A DNA stretch of 64,000 nt from UBA2336 sp031395485 (GCA_031395485.1 JANNUS010000005.1:62001-126000), one strand, 5' to 3'; positions 44,218 to 51,840 are shown, counted from the stretch's first letter. A program made the numbers and translations. The notes: generated from the letters alone by a model not told the origin.

Positions 44218-44349
44218 CCATCGTACTTGTTATCCTTTTGACGATAGCTTATAAATATATCGTATTCGTAACCGGGAATTAATGAAGGCATTCGGTATAG
44301 AATATTAGCGAAAAACGCCAATATCGATCCGCATACTAGCTGTAAATTC
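44218..44349. other. 132-bp spacer, nothing recognised
   Basis: Convergent spacer between the MazG-like and comB genes. I see no terminator with a T-tract and no repeat of the families found elsewhere, apart from a short AT-rich palindrome (CTTAAGCTTTTAAG) at the comB end. Confidence 0.4.
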
Positions 44350-45051
44350 TTAAGCTTTTAAGATTCCATCCTTCAACACAGGCACAACCTGATATTGATC
44401 AGGCGTTAAACAAAATTCGATGTCTTTGTAAATATTGAGGTTCGCCAATCTCTTTACATGTGAAGAGGTGCTGAGAAATTTCACCATGTCCTCTTTGGCT
44501 AGATTATATAGACGCTGTGCAATGAGTGGCGCATCGCAGTCAGGTTCAATAAAATCTTTAAGTTTATCAACGACTGCTCCGGCAAACAAGGTGTCTTCCA
44601 GATTTACTTTTCCTTTCCACCCGGCACAGACAATCAAAATATTGTTTTTACCAAACAATAAATGCCTTACTACCGAAGAAAGGTTTAAAAAACTTCCAAT
44701 GATCACTTCGTTTGCACCTTTTGCTTTTTCAATAGCCTGCGTTCCGTTGGTGGTGGTGAAGGCAATTTTCTTCTCCTTTAGCTTTGTGTCCATGTACTCG
44801 AATGGAGAGTTCCCTAAATCAAAGCCCTCAACTTTTTTTCCATCTCGCTCCCCTGCGGTATAAAACCCTTTTGATTTCATGGCCAGACAATCTTCAAGCT
44901 TCGCAAAAGGTGCAATGCTTTCAATACCGGACGCGAAGGCGGTGGTCATGCAGGAGGTAGCACGAAGAATATCAACAACCACAACAGTTTTGTCATGCAC
45001 GTTGTATAAGTGCATAAGTTCGGGGCTAAGGCAAACGTCTATGGTCTTCAA
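44350..45051 (-). CDS. comB: 2-phosphosulfolactate phosphatase
   Basis: About 233 residues. Family known for dephosphorylating 2-phosphosulfolactate in coenzyme M synthesis of methanogens; in bacteria it usually stands without the CoM pathway. Seen: IDVCLSPELMHLYNV at the start, VVVDILRATSCMTTAFASGI, FTTTNGTQAIEKAKGANEVI and the Mg-binding LIVCAGWKGKVNLEDTLFAG. The open frame reaches 45099 (MMMHHRINE...), but that stretch is low-complexity spacer; the TTG at 45049-45051 immediately before KTIDVCLS is the likely start. Neighbours give no clue to a sulfonate pathway. Confidence 0.85.
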   Translation of the reverse strand: MKTIDVCLSPELMHLYNVHDKTVVVVDILRATSCMTTAFASGIESIAPFAKLEDCLAMKSKGFYTAGERDGKKVEGFDLGNSPFEYMDTKLKEKKIAFTTTNGTQAIEKAKGANEVIIGSFLNLSSVVRHLLFGKNNILIVCAGWKGKVNLEDTLFAGAVVDKLKDFIEPDCDAPLIAQRLYNLAKEDMVKFLSTSSHVKRLANLNIYKDIEFCLTPDQYQVVPVLKDGILKA

Positions 45052-45118
45052 ATTGATTCCTTGATTTAATGATTCGTTAATTCGATGATGCATCATCACC
45101 GAATCAATACATTACCGA
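45052..45118. repeat. Word-repeat spacer between gcvT and comB
   Basis: Repeats ATTCGTTAATTCG, GAATCAAT, GAATTAACTAATTAAT and similar words in both orientations, including TGATGCATCA. It is counted among the quasi-repetitive spacers. Confidence 0.4.
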
Positions 45119-45119
45119 A

Positions 45120-46205
45120 TTAACTAATTAATGGTGTCTTACTCACCTGTGCTTTTAGTGCTTTCCCTCTCACATCAATAAAAATTTCTGATCCGGGATT
45201 TGCGAATTCTGTCACAACATAGCCCAATCCAATACCAATACTCAACATGGGTGATTGTGTACCAGACGTTACTTTTCCAATCACATTACCTGCGGCATCT
45301 TTAATTGGATAGTCATGACGAGGAATACCCCGATCAATCATTTTAAAGCCAACGAGTTTTTTCTTAACGCCTTCTTCCTTTTGTTTTTTGATGCTTACTG
45401 AATTGGTAAAGTCTTTGGTGAATTTTGTGATCCAGCCTAATCCACCTTCTAGTGGAGAGGTGGTGTCATCAATATCATTTCCATACAAACAGAAGCCCAT
45501 CTCTAAACGCAACGTATCGCGAGCGCCTAATCCAATCGGCTTAATATCAAATTCTTTGCCTGCTTCAAAAATAGCGTTCCATACTTTTTCAGCGTACTGT
45601 TTGTTAACGTAAATTTCAAATCCGCCCGCACCGGTGTAGCCCGTATTCGACATAAATACATTCGATACTCCCGCAAAGTCGCCCAACGCAAAGTGATAAT
45701 ACTTTATAGCGCTTAAATCAGTACTGGTAAGTTTTTGAAGTGTCGCAACCGCTTTCGGTCCTTGCACGGCAAACAAACAAAAATCATCCGAGATGTTTTT
45801 CATCTCGGCACCTTTCGTATTGAACTTACTTATCCAATTCCAATCCTTGTCAATATTAGATGCATTTACAACCAACATGTAATCATTGTCTTTGATTTTA
45901 TAAACAATGAGATCATCAACAATACCTCCCGTTTCATTTGGCAGGCAAGAATATTGAGCCTGTCCATCTACAAGTTTAGAGGCATCGTTACTAGTAACCC
46001 GTTGAATAAGATCAAGCGCAAGCGAGCCTTTTACGGTGAACTCACCCATGTGCGATACATCAAATACGCCTACACCGTTGCGCACGGTCATGTGCTCTTC
46101 AATATCGGAAGAGTAGCGCACGGGCATGTTGTATCCTGCAAAAGAAACCATTTTGGCTCCTAGCTTTGTATGCAGATCATTGAGTGGTACAATCTTTATA
46201 TCCAT
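45120..46205 (-). CDS. gcvT: Glycine cleavage system aminomethyltransferase (T protein)
   Basis: 361 residues. Transfers the methylene group from GcvH-bound aminomethyl to tetrahydrofolate, releasing ammonia. Seen: HTKLGAKMVSFAGYNMPVRY, VGVFDVSHMGEFTVKG, the folate-binding Asp region with DDLIVYK, NTGYTGAGGFEIY, IGLGARDTLRLEMGFCLYG and the C-terminal GTQSPMLSIGIGLGYV. The frame extends to 46259, but ATG 46203-46205 gives the family start and follows a perfect -7 box. gcvH is 17 kb away. Confidence 0.96.
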   Translation of the reverse strand: MDIKIVPLNDLHTKLGAKMVSFAGYNMPVRYSSDIEEHMTVRNGVGVFDVSHMGEFTVKGSLALDLIQRVTSNDASKLVDGQAQYSCLPNETGGIVDDLIVYKIKDNDYMLVVNASNIDKDWNWISKFNTKGAEMKNISDDFCLFAVQGPKAVATLQKLTSTDLSAIKYYHFALGDFAGVSNVFMSNTGYTGAGGFEIYVNKQYAEKVWNAIFEAGKEFDIKPIGLGARDTLRLEMGFCLYGNDIDDTTSPLEGGLGWITKFTKDFTNSVSIKKQKEEGVKKKLVGFKMIDRGIPRHDYPIKDAAGNVIGKVTSGTQSPMLSIGIGLGYVVTEFANPGSEIFIDVRGKALKAQVSKTPLIS

Positions 46206-46222
46206 AATTAAGAATTGAATGG

Positions 46223-46230
46223 CAAAGTTA
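46223..46230 (-). promoter_or_regulatory. Putative -7 box for gcvT
   Basis: Minus-strand TAACTTTG, exact TAnnTTTG, 17 bp before the gcvT ATG. A TTTG lies upstream at 46257-46260, 26 bp away, longer than the usual spacing. Confidence 0.45.
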
Positions 46231-46307
46231 GTTGAAATTGCCGTACTGAATAATTTCAAATTAGCATTTATAAAAACTGAATTTTCATATTTTTATGATA
46301 TTCGAAA

Positions 46308-47057
46308 ATGGATAAGTTAGCACTAAGGCATACGTTTAAATCCTTTTTTGGTAACACATTAAACGTTGCCATCATCTTTAGTGTACTGTTCGCAACCATG
46401 AGAGGTGTTGGTATGTTAGGCACATCCTCCGATAGGTTTCTTCTCCCATTAGGGTTTCTACTAATGATTGCATTACCGTTCATTTTTTTAAAGCGCAACG
46501 GCCGGAGGCAAATAGGTTTCACTAAAAGCAAAACACCCTACGACTATCTTTTAGGAATAGCGTTTGGAGCTTTAGCAGCATTGTTCTGTTACCTGATAGG
46601 CTTTCTATTATTTGGCGTTAGTACGGAAAACTGGTTTATAACAATTCGGAATTCCTATTATACTACATTCCCAACAGAAGGTATCTCGCTGTGGCAACTC
46701 TTCTTCACATTCACAATACCTGCACTAGTTTTTAGTCCGATTGGTGAAGAAATATTTTTCAGGGGGTTTCTACAAGAATCACTAGCAACTAAATTCAGTT
46801 ACAAAACCAGCATTATTATTGAATCTATGTTGTTCGGTGGTATTCACATTTTTCATCACGGACTGATACGCGATGTCAATGGCATTCAATTTTTTTGGAC
46901 TTCTGGCATTCTATGGATGACATTGATGTTTTGTACAGCCTGTGGATTTGCCATCATCCGAAAACGTAGCAACTCCGTTTATCCAGCAATGGTTGCTCAT
47001 GCCAGCTTCAACCTTGTCATGAATGCTACAATTTTCTTTATTCTGTGGAGAAAATAG
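46308..47057 (+). CDS. CPBP-family intramembrane metalloprotease (Abi/CAAX-like)
   Basis: 249 residues with about seven membrane segments. The CPBP catalytic motifs are present: Glu147-Glu148 and Arg152 in GEEIFFRGFLQE, His near 185 in LFGGIHIFHHG, and a final motif with YPAMVAHASFNLVMN. Members cleave within the membrane; bacterial substrates are mostly unknown, and some members give immunity to bacteriocins. No neighbour suggests a bacteriocin. Divergent from gcvT. Confidence 0.88.
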   Translation: MDKLALRHTFKSFFGNTLNVAIIFSVLFATMRGVGMLGTSSDRFLLPLGFLLMIALPFIFLKRNGRRQIGFTKSKTPYDYLLGIAFGALAALFCYLIGFLLFGVSTENWFITIRNSYYTTFPTEGISLWQLFFTFTIPALVFSPIGEEIFFRGFLQESLATKFSYKTSIIIESMLFGGIHIFHHGLIRDVNGIQFFWTSGILWMTLMFCTACGFAIIRKRSNSVYPAMVAHASFNLVMNATIFFILWRK

Positions 47058-47061
47058 ATGT

Positions 47062-47454
47062 CTACTTTTTTGAATTCCCCCGATCTAAGGTTCTCATCAC
47101 GTGCTCTCTCATCTCCGTCACTTTCACCAGTTCCGCTTCCATATATTTTTGGAAAGCTTCCTTATCCTTTTGGTCAGGCGGATTAAACTCGCGCATCCAT
47201 ACCATCATAGAGTTTCCTGCTGAATCCAATAGCAAGATTGTCTGCTCAAACTTTTCCTTCTGTTCACCGGGCATATCCGGAGTATTGGCAATGGAGTCTT
47301 TTAAGTGCTTCTTTAATTTATAGAGATCATTCATTTTGGGCATGACTTCATCGTGAATATCCATCACTTGGTCATACAAAGGTTTTTCCGTTTTGCTACA
47401 CCCGAGTAAAGAGCCAAGCATAATAATAAAGAGGATTTTTGATACTGTTTTCAT
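47062..47454 (-). CDS. Small helical lipoprotein, conserved but uncharacterised
   Basis: 130 residues. Lipoprotein signal (KTVSKILFIIMLGSLLGC, lipobox LLGC). The mature part is almost all alpha-helical and charged: YDQVMDIHDEVMPKMNDLYK, LKKHLKDS, FQKYMEAELVKVTEMREHVM. Proteins with this IHDEVMPKM pattern occur in other Bacteroidota under uninformative names; function unknown. ATG 47454 is chosen because it gives the lipoprotein signal; a TTG-N19-TACCTTTA promoter is just upstream. Confidence 0.8.
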   Translation of the reverse strand: MKTVSKILFIIMLGSLLGCSKTEKPLYDQVMDIHDEVMPKMNDLYKLKKHLKDSIANTPDMPGEQKEKFEQTILLLDSAGNSMMVWMREFNPPDQKDKEAFQKYMEAELVKVTEMREHVMRTLDRGNSKK

Positions 47455-47474
47455 CCCTTTTTCAAATTTGGTGG

Positions 47475-47504
47475 TAAAGGTATAACAGAACAATTACAGG
47501 ACAA
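47475..47504 (-). promoter_or_regulatory. Putative promoter of the small helical lipoprotein gene
   Basis: Minus-strand TTG (47502-47504), 19-bp spacer, TACCTTTA (47475-47482; seven of eight to TAnnTTTG), 20 bp before the ATG. Confidence 0.45.
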
Positions 47505-47554
47505 TTCCTAACAGCCATTAGCTGAAAAAATATAGAGAAAGTTGCAGCGTCTTC

Positions 47555-47586
47555 TTGTTTCGCACTAAAAAATGCGTTTATCTTTA
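47555..47586 (+). promoter_or_regulatory. Putative promoter of the aromatic amino acid operon
   Basis: TTG at 47555-47557 and TATCTTTA at 47579-47586 (seven of eight to TAnnTTTG) with a 21-bp spacer. The predicted start point, about 47593, lies a few bases before the ATG of the leader peptide, as expected for an attenuated operon. Confidence 0.5.
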
Positions 47587-47599
47587 GGCAAAGAAGAAC

Positions 47600-47686
47600 A
47601 TGAAGGTCAGTAACACATATTTTTGGTTTTATTACTACTTTTTTAAGACCCAAGCGGGACTTATAAGAGCAGCGTGTTGTTACTAA
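47600..47686 (+). CDS. Phe/Tyr-rich leader peptide of the aromatic amino acid operon
   Basis: 28-codon open frame (ATG 47600, TAA 47684-47686), preceded by AAGAAGAAC. Residues 7-15 are nine aromatic residues in a row, YFWFYYYFF (47618-47644): four Tyr, four Phe, one Trp. A run like this is essentially only expected in a leader peptide that measures charged tRNA-Phe and tRNA-Tyr. It lies between a promoter and a terminator hairpin (47707-47739), directly upstream of pheA, an aminotransferase gene, tyrA and a DAHP synthase-chorismate mutase gene. The segment just after the aromatic codons contains the two arms of a pause/protector hairpin (47645-47651 with 47656-47662), and the second arm can instead pair with the terminator. 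No conventional protein role is proposed. Confidence 0.85.
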   Translation: MKVSNTYFWFYYYFFKTQAGLIRAACCY

Positions 47687-47739
47687 CTAAAACGATACAA
47701 GAACTCAAAAGTCCCGGCTAAACCGGGACTTTTCTTTTT
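47645..47739 (+). promoter_or_regulatory. Transcription attenuator: alternative hairpins and intrinsic terminator
   Basis: Four arms can be read. Arm 1 AAGACCC (47645-47651) pairs with arm 2 GGGACTT (47656-47662) with one A-A mismatch. Arm 2, extended to CGGGACTT (47655-47662), also pairs perfectly (8 bp) with AAGTCCCG (47709-47716) in arm 3: the antiterminator. Arm 3 AAAAGTCCCGG (47707-47717) pairs perfectly (11 bp, loop CTAAA) with arm 4 (47723-47733), followed by CTTTTT: the terminator. A ribosome stalled on the aromatic codons would cover arm 1, free arm 2 and let the operon be transcribed. The pairing is seen in sequence; the regulation is inference from known trp/phe attenuators. Confidence 0.8.
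47707..47739 (+). terminator. Intrinsic terminator of the attenuator
   Basis: Perfect 11-bp stem AAAAGTCCCGG / CCGGGACTTTT with a 5-nt loop and a CTTTTT tail, 21 bp after the leader stop codon and about 57 bp before pheA. Confidence 0.85.
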
Positions 47740-47741
47740 AC

Positions 47742-47781
47742 CTCACCCCAGCCCTCTCCAAAGGAGAGGGAGTTAGGTGAG
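47742..47781. repeat. GC-rich palindrome just upstream of pheA
   Basis: CTCACC (47742-47747) with GGTGAG (47776-47781) and CCCTCTCC (47752-47759) with GGAGAGGG (47763-47770), loop AAA. A stable hairpin that ends 15 bp before the pheA ATG. Similar CTCTCC/GGAGAG palindromes recur in Bacteroidota spacers, so it is probably an inserted repeat. Confidence 0.6.
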
Positions 47782-47796
47782 AAAAAATAAAGTGAG

Positions 47797-48633
47797 ATGA
47801 AGAAAAAAAAATTACGTGTAGCAATCCAGGGAATAGCCACCAGCTTTCATGAAGTGGCGGCACTTACTTATTTCGATGAACCTATTGAAATAGTAGAGTG
47901 CTTGTCTTTTCACAAACTCTGTGAAACCCTGAAAAATGGTAAGGCCGATGTAGCTATAATGGCCATTGAAAATTCTATTGCAGGAAGTATTTTACCAAAC
48001 TACTTCTTGCTACAAGAATATCATTTCACCATTGCAGGTGAATTGTACTTGCCAATTCACATGCACCTGCTTGCTCTACCAGGAGTAAAATTGAGTGACA
48101 TCACGTGCATTGAATCACACCCAATGGCCATCCGCCAGTGTGCTGAATATCTGCATGCATTAAACGGAGTTGAAATCCGCGAAAGCGATGATACGGCCTT
48201 GTCTGCTAAACGCGTGAAGGAATTAAAACTTAAGAATACAGCTGCCATTGCTAATGAGCATGCTGCTAAAAAATACGGACTTCAGATTCTGGAGAAACGA
48301 ATCGAAACGCACAAAAAAAACTTCACACGTTTTCTTATACTGACTAAACGCAGTAATGGAAAAGCCGAATCGAATAAAGCCTCGTTAAGTTTTGAGGTAG
48401 CGAACGAAGTCGGGAGTCTCGCAGAAGCATTGATGACATTGAAAAATAACTCAATCAATTTGTCAAAAATTCAATCGATCCCGATTATCGGACGGCCAAG
48501 TGAGTACTCAATTCATATTGATGTGGAGTGGAAGAAACGGAAAAACTATGATGAAGCAATGAAACAAGTATTGCGACAAGTTAAAAACCTGAACGTATTA
48601 GGAGAGTACAAGAAAGCCCAGATAAAGTTTTAA
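47797..48633 (+). CDS. pheA: Prephenate dehydratase
   Basis: 278 residues. Converts prephenate to phenylpyruvate, the committed step to Phe. No fused chorismate mutase here; that activity is in the fourth gene of the operon. Seen: the RVAIQGIATSFHE start (GxxGSFSE-type loop), AIENSIAGSI at 57-66, and the catalytic TRF at 177-179 in NFTRFLIL. A C-terminal ACT domain (GSLAEALMTLKNNSINLSKI, about 202-278) would sense Phe; its usual ESRP is replaced by QSIP, so Phe binding may differ. First structural gene after the attenuator; the next gene starts 4 bp after the stop. Confidence 0.95.
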   Translation: MKKKKLRVAIQGIATSFHEVAALTYFDEPIEIVECLSFHKLCETLKNGKADVAIMAIENSIAGSILPNYFLLQEYHFTIAGELYLPIHMHLLALPGVKLSDITCIESHPMAIRQCAEYLHALNGVEIRESDDTALSAKRVKELKLKNTAAIANEHAAKKYGLQILEKRIETHKKNFTRFLILTKRSNGKAESNKASLSFEVANEVGSLAEALMTLKNNSINLSKIQSIPIIGRPSEYSIHIDVEWKKRKNYDEAMKQVLRQVKNLNVLGEYKKAQIKF

Positions 48634-48637
48634 ACGT

Positions 48638-49843
48638 ATGATCGAGACCGCGAAACGAATTGACAGTGTGGAGGAGTACTACTTCAGTAAAAAACTAGCT
48701 GAAGTGCGAAGTCTGGATACGCCTGAACTACGGATCATTAATCTTGGAATCGGAAGTCCGGATCAAGCGCCTTCAACGGAAACCATTGAAGCACTGCATA
48801 TCGCAGCAAAAAACCCGGCTAATCATGGATACCAGAATTATAAAGGGATTCCACAGTTGAGAAAAGGAGTTGCTGATTTCTATCAACGCACTTACAGTAC
48901 AACGCTGGATCCTGAAAATATGATTCTGCCGTTGATGGGTTCGAAGGAAGGGATCATGCACATTTCAATGGCTTTTGTAAATGCTGGTGATGGGGTATTG
49001 ATTCCCGATCCCGGCTACCCAACATACTCTTCCGTAACCAATCTTGTAGGAGGCAAAGTAAAAACGTATGCCTTAAAAGAAGAGCTCGACTGGGGAATTG
49101 ATATTGATGAGCTAAAACAAACTGACCTTTCGAAGGTTAAGATCATGTGGATCAACTTTCCACACATGCCCACAGGGCGCATTGCATCGCGAGCAGAATT
49201 AAAAGAATTAGTTGATCTCGCTCGAGAAAATAATTTCTTACTTGTAAACGATAATCCGTACAGTTTGATTTTGAATGATAGTCCGTTAAGTATTCTATCG
49301 ATTGAAGGTGCAGAAGATGTTGCACTGGAATTGAATTCACTCAGCAAGTCTCATAACATGGCCGGATGGCGAATTGGCTGGGTAGCCGGGAAAAAAGAAT
49401 ACATCGATGCTGTGTTGAAAGTAAAAAGCAACATGGATTCCGGAATGTTTTTAGGATTGCAGCATGCAGCCATTGAGGCATTGAAGAATGGAGAAGAGTG
49501 GTTCACAACCTTGAACAAGGTGTACTTAGAAAGAAGAAAATCTGTGAATCAAATTTTAGATGTATTGGGATGTTCCTATGCCGAAAAACAATCGGGGTTG
49601 TTTGTGTGGGCTAAAGTACCAGCACACATTCCTGATATTGAAAAATGGATTGATGAAATTCTGTATGGCACGAAAGTATTCATCACACCGGGTTTCATTT
49701 TCGGAGAAACCGGAAAACGCTTCATCCGCATTTCATTGTGTAGCCCTGTGCAAACGTTGAAGGAAGCATTGAATCGAATCCAGACTTTTATAAATACAAA
49801 GTCTCATATACCAAGTCAAACACCTAAAGTCTCCATAGCATGA
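48638..49843 (+). CDS. Class I/II aminotransferase of the aromatic amino acid operon
   Basis: 401-residue fold-type I PLP aminotransferase. Seen: INLGIGSPDQAP, GSKEGIMHISMAFV, IPDPGYPTYSS, VNDNPYSLIL and the PLP lysine at 237 in SLSKSHNMAGWRIGW. Its place between pheA and tyrA makes an aromatic aminotransferase role likely (phenylpyruvate and 4-hydroxyphenylpyruvate to Phe and Tyr with glutamate); by sequence alone it resembles the broad LL-DAP/aspartate-like group, so substrate is inference. The tyrA ATG overlaps its TGA (ATGA). Confidence 0.9.
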   Translation: MIETAKRIDSVEEYYFSKKLAEVRSLDTPELRIINLGIGSPDQAPSTETIEALHIAAKNPANHGYQNYKGIPQLRKGVADFYQRTYSTTLDPENMILPLMGSKEGIMHISMAFVNAGDGVLIPDPGYPTYSSVTNLVGGKVKTYALKEELDWGIDIDELKQTDLSKVKIMWINFPHMPTGRIASRAELKELVDLARENNFLLVNDNPYSLILNDSPLSILSIEGAEDVALELNSLSKSHNMAGWRIGWVAGKKEYIDAVLKVKSNMDSGMFLGLQHAAIEALKNGEEWFTTLNKVYLERRKSVNQILDVLGCSYAEKQSGLFVWAKVPAHIPDIEKWIDEILYGTKVFITPGFIFGETGKRFIRISLCSPVQTLKEALNRIQTFINTKSHIPSQTPKVSIA

Positions 49844-50721
49844 AAACAACAGTTATTGGTTTAGGACTTATAGGAGGATCGATTGCGATCGACTTAAGAA
49901 AATCCGGTGTATCTACCGAACTTGTGGGTATCGATTTAAATCCTGATCATACAGTAAAAGCGGTAGAGCTTGGGCTCGTGGATAAAATTGAAACGGAGGA
50001 TAAAGCAATAGCTACTTCAGATTTAATCATTCTTGCTATTCCTGTAAGCGCGCTGAGTCAACTGATTCCTTCTATTTTAGATTCAATAAAGAAAACAGCA
50101 ATTGTACTGGATACAGGTTCCACTAAAGCTTCCATTTGCCGAGCCGTTGCGCAGCATCCTCATCGTGCACAGTTTGTAGCAGCCCATCAAATTGCAGGAA
50201 CTGAAAACTCTGGTCCGGAAGCCGCTTTATCAGGATTATTCCGCGAGAAGACCAATATTATTTGTGAGAAAGAAAAATCATCAGAACATGCATTATCTGT
50301 AGCCGAGAAAGTTTTTGCTGCCTTGGGAATGAACACCATATTCATGGAGCCCGAAGATCACGATAAACACGTTGCCTATGTATCGCACTTATCGCACGTA
50401 AGTTCTTTTTTGTTAGGACAAACCGTATTAGATATTGAACGCGATGAGAAAAATATTTTCGCCTTGGCAGGTAGCGGTTTTTCATCGACTGTGCGCCTTG
50501 CTAAAAGCTCACCCGATATGTGGGCTCCTATCTTCGAGCAAAATGCAGAATACTTAAGCCAAGCGTTACTGGAGTACATCATGCACTTGCAAAAATTTCA
50601 ATATCACTTGATGAAGCGTGATGGGAAGGAGCTGCATCGCATTATGAAAGATGCCAACCACATTCGTGAAGTATTAAGCGGAATTGAATTAAAGCAAACA
50701 AAACCAGTACTAGAAAAATAA
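49840..50721 (+). CDS. tyrA: Prephenate dehydrogenase
   Basis: 293 residues. NAD(P)-dependent oxidative decarboxylation of prephenate to 4-hydroxyphenylpyruvate, the committed step to Tyr. Seen: Rossmann loop GLGLIGGS at 7-14, LDTGSTKASICRA near 90, AAHQIAGTENSGPEAA with the catalytic His near 108, and the helical dimerisation part with HVAYVSHLSHVSSFLL. No ACT domain, so feedback control by Tyr may rest on other residues or on the attenuator. Overlaps the aminotransferase gene by 4 bp. Confidence 0.95.
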   Translation: MKTTVIGLGLIGGSIAIDLRKSGVSTELVGIDLNPDHTVKAVELGLVDKIETEDKAIATSDLIILAIPVSALSQLIPSILDSIKKTAIVLDTGSTKASICRAVAQHPHRAQFVAAHQIAGTENSGPEAALSGLFREKTNIICEKEKSSEHALSVAEKVFAALGMNTIFMEPEDHDKHVAYVSHLSHVSSFLLGQTVLDIERDEKNIFALAGSGFSSTVRLAKSSPDMWAPIFEQNAEYLSQALLEYIMHLQKFQYHLMKRDGKELHRIMKDANHIREVLSGIELKQTKPVLEK

Positions 50722-50727
50722 ATCACT

Positions 50728-51831
50728 ATGAGAAACGAATTACGACTCGAATCAATATCTACATGGTTACCCACCGCTAAAAAACCTGTAGTCATTAGCG
50801 GACCGTGCAGTGCAGAAACGGAAAGTCAGATGGTGACTACCGCAAAGCAATTAGCCGCTACTGGAAAAGTGCATGCTTTACGTGCTGGTATTTGGAAACC
50901 ACGCACACGACCCGGCCAATATGAAGGTGCGGGGGAAGAAGGATTGAAGTGGCTTGCGTTGGCAAAGAAAGAAACAGGATTGCCAATCACTACAGAAGTT
51001 GCCAATGCATCGCATGTAGAAGCTTGCCTGAAAGCAGGAGTAGATATTCTATGGATTGGCGCACGCACTACCGTAAATCCTTTCTCGGTTCAAGAAATTG
51101 CTGATTCCTTAAAAGGTGTTGACATTCCTGTGATGGTAAAAAATCCGGTGAACCCCGATCTTGAACTTTGGATTGGTGCGTTGGAGCGACTAAACAAAGC
51201 CGGCATCACAAAGATGGCCGCTATTCATCGTGGATTTTCTTCTTTTGAAAAGGGTCCATTTCGCAATGCCCCTATGTGGGATATAGCTATTGAATTAAAA
51301 ACACGTATTCCTGCATTGGATATGATTTGCGATCCAAGTCATATCGCAGGAAATCGAGAACTACTTCCTTTCATTGCACAAAAAGCACTCGACCTAGACA
51401 TGGCTGGCCTTATGATTGAAAGCCACATCAATCCGGATGCCGCATGGAGTGATGCCAAGCAGCAAATAACACCGGCTATTTTAAACAAACTGATAGAAGG
51501 TCTCGTGGTGAGAACAACTACTACAGACAATAAATCATTTAAAGACACGCTCAGTATTTTACGTGAACAGATCGATCACTTGGACGATGAGATTATGCAA
51601 AAATTTGCTTCGCGCATGAAAATCGCTGAAAAAATTGGGGAATATAAAAAAGATAACAACGTTACCATCTTGCAAGTAACTCGTTGGGAAGAAATCATTG
51701 CCACACGTGTTGCGATGGGGTTAGCGATGGGGCTGAGTGAAGAGTTTATGAAAGACATGCTAAAACTTATTCACCATGAATCTATTCAGGTTCAAACCAA
51801 GGTGATGAATAAAGTAGAGGAAAGGATTTAA
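50728..51831 (+). CDS. Bifunctional DAHP synthase / chorismate mutase
   Basis: 367 residues. N-terminal type I-beta (KDO8P-like) 3-deoxy-7-phosphoheptulonate synthase (about 1-260): SGPCSAETE at 24-32, LRAGIWKPRTRPGQYEGAG, WIGARTTVNPF, VKNPVNPDLELWIGAL, HRGFSSFEKGPFRNAP and CDPSHIAGNRELL. C-terminal AroQ-type chorismate mutase (about 268-367): LREQIDHLDDEIMQKFASRM, KIAEKIGEYKK, HHESIQVQTKV. It supplies both the entry and the branch step of the pathway. Joining the two lets chorismate or prephenate regulate DAHP synthase in known homologues. Last gene of the operon, 6 bp after tyrA. Confidence 0.95.
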   Translation: MRNELRLESISTWLPTAKKPVVISGPCSAETESQMVTTAKQLAATGKVHALRAGIWKPRTRPGQYEGAGEEGLKWLALAKKETGLPITTEVANASHVEACLKAGVDILWIGARTTVNPFSVQEIADSLKGVDIPVMVKNPVNPDLELWIGALERLNKAGITKMAAIHRGFSSFEKGPFRNAPMWDIAIELKTRIPALDMICDPSHIAGNRELLPFIAQKALDLDMAGLMIESHINPDAAWSDAKQQITPAILNKLIEGLVVRTTTTDNKSFKDTLSILREQIDHLDDEIMQKFASRMKIAEKIGEYKKDNNVTILQVTRWEEIIATRVAMGLAMGLSEEFMKDMLKLIHHESIQVQTKVMNKVEERI

Positions 51832-51840
51832 AAATCAGGA

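Noticed and set aside
44435..44863. 142-codon frame opposite comB
   Set aside because: Shadow of comB; no independent evidence.
45735..46163. 142-codon frame opposite gcvT
   Set aside because: gcvT is well supported by motifs over this stretch; the antisense frame has no signal peptide, motif or start context.
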